Source of the DNA: Desulfosporosinus sp.
GTDB lineage: Bacteria; Bacillota; Desulfitobacteriia; Desulfitobacteriales; Desulfitobacteriaceae
Assembly: GCA_003513495.1 (NCBI GenBank)
Contig: DOPM01000048.1
Location: 1-46,432, forward strand
Length of the DNA stretch: 46,432 nucleotides
Direction: 5' to 3'
The notes beneath the pieces were generated by a model. That model was not told the DNA's origin. It ran no database searches and saw only the letters and a list, made by a program, of their open reading frames with translations. The translations under genes were made by a program, and so were the position numbers. Shown in pieces: positions 42,172 to 46,432 of this stretch (its first letter is position 1; each line of letters starts with the position of its first letter).

Positions 42172-44658
42172 TTACTTCAACTTTAGAATTCGCTCCCGGC
42201 CAGGGATGATTTCCAGCCCACGTTCTCCCAATAAAAGCCTGATCGTTCCATGGTCGTCCGTCCGAAAAAGAGGAATATGACGTTCCTCCCAATACTGCAA
42301 TACCTCCCGTGTAGGATGACCAAACGAATTCTTTCCCACTGAAATCATCACAGCCTGGGGTTCCATACTCTCTAACCACGGAGTATACAATGAAAACCGA
42401 CTTCCATGATGCGGCACCTTAAATATATCCGTTCCTAAATCAACCCCCGTCTCAAAAATATCCTGCATTTCTTCTTCCTCTATATCCGCAGTTAACGTGA
42501 CACTTTGCCCTAAGTAATGAAGTTTGAGCACCAAAGAGTTATTATTAGCATCCGAATTCGTCCCCTCGAGGACCCTATGCGGGCCTAAAACGTCTAACCA
42601 TGCTCCAGAATCTAGATCAATGCGATCACCCGCTTGAAGCAGACGCAGCTTCTCAGACTCCCGAGTTAACCCGGCGGGCAGCCCCTCTCGCCATTCTTCA
42701 TTGTCCAGACGATCACCTACAGCAGGTACCCCTACCCAATCAGTTGGGATGACTGCAAGGACCGACCGTACTCCACCAATATGGTCATCGTGTTCATGGG
42801 TAATCAGTAAAGCATCCAACTGACCAATACCCGTATGCAACAGATACGGAAGAACAATACGCTCCCCCGCATCAAAGGTTTCACTGCGCGGTCCAGCATC
42901 GATCAAAACAGCATGGTCCTCAGGGGTCCTAATTAAGATCGCATCCCCCTGTCCCACATCAATCATAACTACTTCCAGATCATGATGCGAATTCCAGGGA
43001 CTCCATAGTAACAACAAGATTAATACAAGACCGCCCCAACGTAGGGGCAATCGTTTACCAGCAGCTGGAATAAGAGACAAATTCACTAGCCGTCGTTGGA
43101 CAGCTTGAGCATACTTTCCGGGACATCTCCCAATCAGTTTAGCGGCAAGAGTGCTTAACCCTCTGCGGTGATAAACCCACCTTACGTTTAGTGTAAAGAG
43201 AGTGCGCTCTCTGCCCCACAGAACGACACCGATTCCACCATACCAAATCAACCAAAAAAGGGACCCGGGATTGAGAACCCAAACATCAGCATAGGGTAAT
43301 TCTGCCAAGATTTTTAGAATAGTATTCGTTCCTTTTAACAACCAAAGACTCGCTTGAAACATAGGCGCAGACAACTCTCCAAAAAATGAAAGCATTACCC
43401 CGATAAGCCCAACTTCCAAGACACTACCCAAGATAAATAAAATAAAGACGTTAACGAAAAAACCGATCAACGACAAGCGATGAAAGGCAGCAATCAGCAG
43501 TGGCAAGGTAGCTATTTGCGCGGCCACTGTACCGGCAATAGCATAACGAAGCAAAACCGGCATGTTCCCCAGCAACCTCGTCCCAGCAATCCGAGGAGAG
43601 AGTACAACAATTCCCCACGCCGCTGAGAAGGAAAGTTGAAACCCAAGATCTTGAATGATTAAAGGGTTATGAATAAAAAGCCCTACTGCAGCAAAAAACA
43701 ACCACCTCAGCGTAGCTACTCTTCCTCGCCCTAAGCGTCCGAGTAAAAGTGCTATACCTAGAATAGTTGCTCTAACAATCGGAGCATTTCCTCCACAAAG
43801 TGCAGCATAAAGCAGCAGTGCCAAAATCGTTCCGAAAATCCTGAGTTGCCTTGGCAAAAAGCTGAAAAGCATCCAAGAAAGCCCCAGCACAAAAGCCACA
43901 TTTGAACCTGAGGCCGCAAAGACATGAAGAACACCAGTCACCTTATAGCGCTCTTGAACTACGTCAGGAATCCGACTTGAATCCCCAAAAAGAATTCCCT
44001 CTAATACCCCTGTTTCCTCTGAGTCCCATGTTGAAAGCTGATTTCTTACCTGCTGACGTATCTTCCACGTTAGGCTAGACTTCCCCGCAGACAAAAGCAC
44101 AGCATCCCCTTGAGCATACATAGTTCCACTTAACCCTCTGACCCCATAGTAAAGCCGTTGATCAAATCCCCCTGACGTCCCCAAAGACTTCGGCCTCTCC
44201 AAGTGCCCTCGGAAACTTATCTCATCGCCAGGCTGAAACCGCTTCCACTCACCTGAAATCTGCCCCGATTGATCCGGATAAACACTTAAGCGATAGGTCT
44301 GACCTTTAACCTCACCTTCCTCGACCAGGATAATTCCAACAACCTTATCCTCAGCTGCATTCCAATCCTTCACGAGACCAACAATTTCTACACGGTCCAA
44401 AACAAGAGGTTCCGGCAAAGCACGCTCAGCAAGGGCCCCATAAACAAAGCCCAGCAACAAACTCGCCGCTAGCAGAGGAATCTCCGGCCGAAACACACGT
44501 CCAAAGAAATCACGGGGGCGCCACAATAAAAGACGGACTCCTAACAAAACAAGAAGCCCGAAAATCCAAACCCGCCCCTGCACCGGAATGTATGCTCCAA
44601 AATATCCCCCAACCAAGAGGACTGCTGCTCGTCTAATCCACGGGTCTCTCATACTCAT
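42172..44658 (-). CDS. comEC: DNA internalization competence protein ComEC/Rec2
   Basis: An 828-residue protein with the full ComEC layout: N-terminal helices and DUF4131/OB-like region, a central competence domain of many helices (LHVFAASGSNVAFVLGLSW, CGGNAPIVRATILG), and a C-terminal metallo-beta-lactamase domain. The latter shows MIDVGQGDAILIRTPEDHAV, THEHDDHIGG and KVPHHGSR. It forms the membrane channel and nuclease for DNA uptake. The stop-start overlap with comEA (4 bases) shows coupling. It is complete, so natural transformation is possible in principle, though other com genes are outside the window. Confidence 0.95.
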   Translation of the reverse strand: MSMRDPWIRRAAVLLVGGYFGAYIPVQGRVWIFGLLVLLGVRLLLWRPRDFFGRVFRPEIPLLAASLLLGFVYGALAERALPEPLVLDRVEIVGLVKDWNAAEDKVVGIILVEEGEVKGQTYRLSVYPDQSGQISGEWKRFQPGDEISFRGHLERPKSLGTSGGFDQRLYYGVRGLSGTMYAQGDAVLLSAGKSSLTWKIRQQVRNQLSTWDSEETGVLEGILFGDSSRIPDVVQERYKVTGVLHVFAASGSNVAFVLGLSWMLFSFLPRQLRIFGTILALLLYAALCGGNAPIVRATILGIALLLGRLGRGRVATLRWLFFAAVGLFIHNPLIIQDLGFQLSFSAAWGIVVLSPRIAGTRLLGNMPVLLRYAIAGTVAAQIATLPLLIAAFHRLSLIGFFVNVFILFILGSVLEVGLIGVMLSFFGELSAPMFQASLWLLKGTNTILKILAELPYADVWVLNPGSLFWLIWYGGIGVVLWGRERTLFTLNVRWVYHRRGLSTLAAKLIGRCPGKYAQAVQRRLVNLSLIPAAGKRLPLRWGGLVLILLLLWSPWNSHHDLEVVMIDVGQGDAILIRTPEDHAVLIDAGPRSETFDAGERIVLPYLLHTGIGQLDALLITHEHDDHIGGVRSVLAVIPTDWVGVPAVGDRLDNEEWREGLPAGLTRESEKLRLLQAGDRIDLDSGAWLDVLGPHRVLEGTNSDANNNSLVLKLHYLGQSVTLTADIEEEEMQDIFETGVDLGTDIFKVPHHGSRFSLYTPWLESMEPQAVMISVGKNSFGHPTREVLQYWEERHIPLFRTDDHGTIRLLLGERGLEIIPGRERILKLK

Positions 44659-45260
44659 GGACCAACCGTCACTTGGGAAGCCATCTTTTCATAGGTCTTA
44701 GGACCAATCCCAGACACATTCTCAAGGTCCTCCGCCCTAGCAAAGGGCCCATGCTCTGTCCGATATTTAATAATCCGCTCCGCTAAAGCCGGACCAACAC
44801 CCGACAGCTTGTCCAGTTCGGCTAACCCCGCAGTATTAATATTTATTTTTCCATCTGATACCGGGATCGCTACAGGTATTGGAGCAGCGGCCTTTGATGC
44901 AGAACTCGCAGTCCCGGCATTGTTTGTTCCAGAGACTGCCGGAGCCTGAGGAACAACCACCTTAAACGGAACAGTCACCTTTTGCCCATCTTTAAGTTTT
45001 TCCGCCGGATTCATACTCTCTAAATTCGCCTCCGGCAACAAACTAACCTGTTTAAGAGCATCATCTACACGAGCATCCGGCTCTAAACGAACAAGCCCCG
45101 GCTTCTCCACCGCCCCTGTAACGTAAACAACAATCTCTCGACTTACATCTGTTTTCTGAACATAGGCAGAAGTGCCATGAGGAAGAAACAGCTTCCAAAT
45201 CGCTACAACCACCAAACCAACCAACACAACCCACCAAGCATAGCGAAGCTTACGCTCCAT
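44655..45260 (-). CDS. comEA: Competence protein ComEA (SLBB plus helix-hairpin-helix)
   Basis: A 201-residue membrane-anchored DNA receptor. One N-terminal helix (WWVVLVGLVVVAIWKLF) is followed by an SLBB domain (VYVTGAVEKPGLVRLEPDAR, DALKQVSLLPEA), an Ala/Ser/Pro-rich linker, and two HhH motifs in ININTAGLAELDKLSGVGPA and DLENVSGIGPKTYEKM. It binds double-stranded DNA and passes it to ComEC. The ATG MERKLRYAWW is preferred (AGGGGG seven bases upstream) over a GTG seven codons earlier. Confidence 0.93.
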   Translation of the reverse strand: MERKLRYAWWVVLVGLVVVAIWKLFLPHGTSAYVQKTDVSREIVVYVTGAVEKPGLVRLEPDARVDDALKQVSLLPEANLESMNPAEKLKDGQKVTVPFKVVVPQAPAVSGTNNAGTASSASKAAAPIPVAIPVSDGKININTAGLAELDKLSGVGPALAERIIKYRTEHGPFARAEDLENVSGIGPKTYEKMASQVTVGP

Positions 45261-45384
45261 TCTCCTGCCCCCTACCATCACAAATAATGTTCCATAGTTA
45301 TTGTCATTTTCTCCTAATTCCTTCTTTTTCCTGCCGCGAAGTCTCGTTTATCCTGTCGATTTATACCCCTTTCGAGTTTCGGAC

Positions 45385-45413
45385 TTTACACAAAATACCA
45401 TAGGAATTATAGT
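45385..45413 (+). promoter_or_regulatory. Sigma-A promoter of the OsmC-family gene, with adjacent inverted repeat
   Basis: TTTACA (45385-45390), 17-base spacer, TATAGT (45408-45413). Just downstream an inverted repeat TAAAAATAA/TTATTTTTA spans 45419-45445, which falls over the start of transcription and could be an operator or a 5' hairpin. Confidence 0.75.
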
Positions 45414-45502
45414 ATTCTTAAAAATAAATAACCAAGTTATTTTTAGGAAATTCCACACTATGAATAAATCCAAAGGTTAATTTCGAACAGGAGGTTTAAA
45501 TT

Positions 45503-45931
45503 ATGTCTCAACAACTCACAGCCTCTGCTGAAATGGTTAATCAAAAGGTAAAATTCATTGGCACATCAGGATCCAATCCAGAAGTCACTTTGGACTACAC
45601 TCCCCCGATAGGAGATGGCGAGGGCTATACCTCATTGGAGTTATTTCTTGTAAGCCTAGCTTCCTGCGCCGGTACCGCAATTGCCAGTTTACTGCGGAAG
45701 ATGAGAAAAGACGTATCTGGTCTCAAAATCAATGTTAAAGGTAATAGAAAGGAACAACCTCCTACAGGTTTTGAGAAGATTCATATGGAAATCATCTTGA
45801 AATCCAAAGATGCCCTTGAATCGGACGTAAAAAAAGCAATAAGCCTATCTGAAGAATCTATCTGTCCAGTGTGGAATATGATTAAGCATAATGTTGAGAT
45901 AAGTAGTGAATATGAGATAGTGAGAGTCTAA
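45503..45931 (+). CDS. OsmC/Ohr family peroxiredoxin-like protein
   Basis: A 142-residue OsmC-family protein that reduces organic or lipid hydroperoxides using two cysteines: Cys55 in SLASCAGTA and Cys121 in ESICPVWNM. These match the peroxidatic and resolving positions. The GAGGTTTAA ribosome site precedes the ATG. It is one of only two plus-strand genes, with its own promoter and terminator. The Ohr versus YhfA-like OsmC subtype is not decided; the ICPVWN pattern favours the general OsmC group. Confidence 0.9.
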   Translation: MSQQLTASAEMVNQKVKFIGTSGSNPEVTLDYTPPIGDGEGYTSLELFLVSLASCAGTAIASLLRKMRKDVSGLKINVKGNRKEQPPTGFEKIHMEIILKSKDALESDVKKAISLSEESICPVWNMIKHNVEISSEYEIVRV

Positions 45932-45957
45932 TTAATGGAATAGTGATGCATGAAAAA

Positions 45958-45981
45958 AAGCAGATCGCTGAGTATCTGCTT
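45958..45981 (+). terminator. Intrinsic terminator after the OsmC-family gene
   Basis: AAGCAGAT pairs with ATCTGCTT around an 8-base loop, followed by TTTTTT; a run of seven As precedes. It starts 27 bases beyond the stop codon. Confidence 0.9.
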
Positions 45982-46048
45982 TTTTGCGTTACAACCTATG
46001 ACTGACTAACTATTAAACACCAAAATAGACTCACCCTGCGCTCCCTCC

Positions 46049-46290
46049 AGCTATGAAGGTGCACATAAAATGTGCCTTTGACCCAGAACCGTTCCCTCCC
46101 CCGTTCCCCCATCTACCCATGACCAGGACGCAGTGTCACACCATCCCGTCTTTAGTTTGGAAGCAAGAGAACCGTCCTTTCGCTTCCCCAGATGAAGGCA
46201 CACATGAAATGTGCCTTCTACCCAAGAATCGTCTCCCCCGTTCTCCTCGTTCTCGCCGTTCTCCCGTCTACCCAAGCCCAGGACGCAGTA
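46049..46290. repeat. Tandem pair of hairpin repeats with C-rich spacers
   Basis: Two related units, offset by about 143 bases, each start with a hairpin (AAGGTGCACAT..ATGTGCCTT and GAAGGCACA..TGTGCCTTC). Each runs through a C/T-rich stretch containing CCCCCGTTC-type short repeats and ends in a common CAGGACGCAGT(G/A)TCACAC. They fill the 45932-46432 spacer together with copy Z. Open frames here are low-complexity and lack ribosome sites. Confidence 0.7.
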
Positions 46291-46324
46291 TCACACGAGC
46301 GTGAGGTCTTTACGTAAGCAGCTA

Positions 46325-46432
46325 AGCAAACTTCCGTTCAAGCGACCCCAGACCGGGGCAGTGTACAGGGATGTACACTGCCGCCAGTGAGCCACGGACG
46401 GCGCATCTGGTACGATAGTCTCCAGTACGATA
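46325..46432 (+). repeat. Structured intergenic repeat, copy Z (cut by window end)
   Basis: Near-identical to copy A in its left 85 bases: AGCAAACTTCCGTTCAAGCG start, perfect 10-bp stem (46357-46366/46373-46382) with AGGGAT loop, GCC-ACGGAC-GGC (46391-46402), bracketed by CCAGA/TCTGG. The right part diverges into GGTACGATAGTCTCCAGTACG, a short module also found in copy E near 40850. The element continues beyond the window. Confidence 0.85.

Noticed and set aside
1..46432. CRISPR arrays or a prophage
   Set aside because: No regularly spaced direct repeats with unique spacers, no cas genes and no phage structural genes. The holin-like protein belongs to a common chromosomal family.

Overview
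The window reads as a chromosomal segment of a spore-forming, nitrogen-fixing member of the Clostridia, most like Desulfosporosinus/Desulfitobacterium (Peptococcaceae sensu lato). This taxonomic call is inferred from protein character, sporulation genes (yqfC, yqfD, spoIIP), a Heliobacterium-type nif gene order and GGAGG-type ribosome binding sites. Nearly all genes are on the minus strand; only rpsT and an OsmC-family gene are on plus.

Layout from left to right (minus-strand transcription runs right to left). (1) 161-6515: housekeeping and sporulation run cdd, dgkA, ybeY, pgpH, yqfD, yqfC, yqeY, rpsU. (2) 6614-15888: HIT protein, mtaB, rsmE, prmA, dnaJ, dnaK, grpE, hrcA, headed by a sigma-A promoter with a perfect CIRCE operator. 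(3) hemW and lepA. (4) fchA and ftcD (formimino-folate enzymes), an EamA transporter and a GNAT acetyltransferase. (5) 22889-34028: a complete compact Mo-nitrogenase locus, in transcription order hutP-like, leader, nifI1, nifI2, nifH, nifD, nifK, nifE, nifN, nifX, fdxB, nifB, nifV. (6) An LtaS-type sulfatase, murJ, spoIIP, a small holin-like membrane protein, rpsT, holA, comEC, comEA and osmC.

Two things stand out. First, the nif operon is preceded by a gene for a HutP-family RNA-binding antiterminator. It keeps the three histidines that bind Mg2+/L-histidine in Bacillus HutP. Between it and nifI1 the transcript carries about a dozen AG triplets spaced 7-9 nt apart, then a perfect 15-bp intrinsic terminator, then a 31-codon ORF with a strong ribosome binding site. 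This suggests that nif transcription is controlled by HutP-type antitermination. Second, the intergenic regions hold a family of large, modular, inverted-repeat elements (about 1-134, 11418-11759, 14430-14648, 20061-20343, 38042-38341, 40483-40987, 46325-46432). In six of the seven, short hairpins repeatedly display loops of the form CA(N)GGA(C/T)G on the plus strand. That is the hallmark of CsrA/RsmA binding sites, and one 12-mer matches the published CsrA SELEX consensus exactly. Copies differ by compensatory base changes and by hairpin modules gained or lost inside loops, so the folded form appears to be selected. They look like dispersed CsrB-like sponge elements or structured mobile repeats.

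How the genes work together: the nif locus supplies nitrogenase reductase, dinitrogenase, the cofactor scaffold and assembly proteins, homocitrate synthase, a dedicated ferredoxin and PII-type post-translational control. The heat-shock block is a classic HrcA/CIRCE regulon joined to translation and rRNA/tRNA modification genes. The right-hand block covers envelope, sporulation and competence functions.
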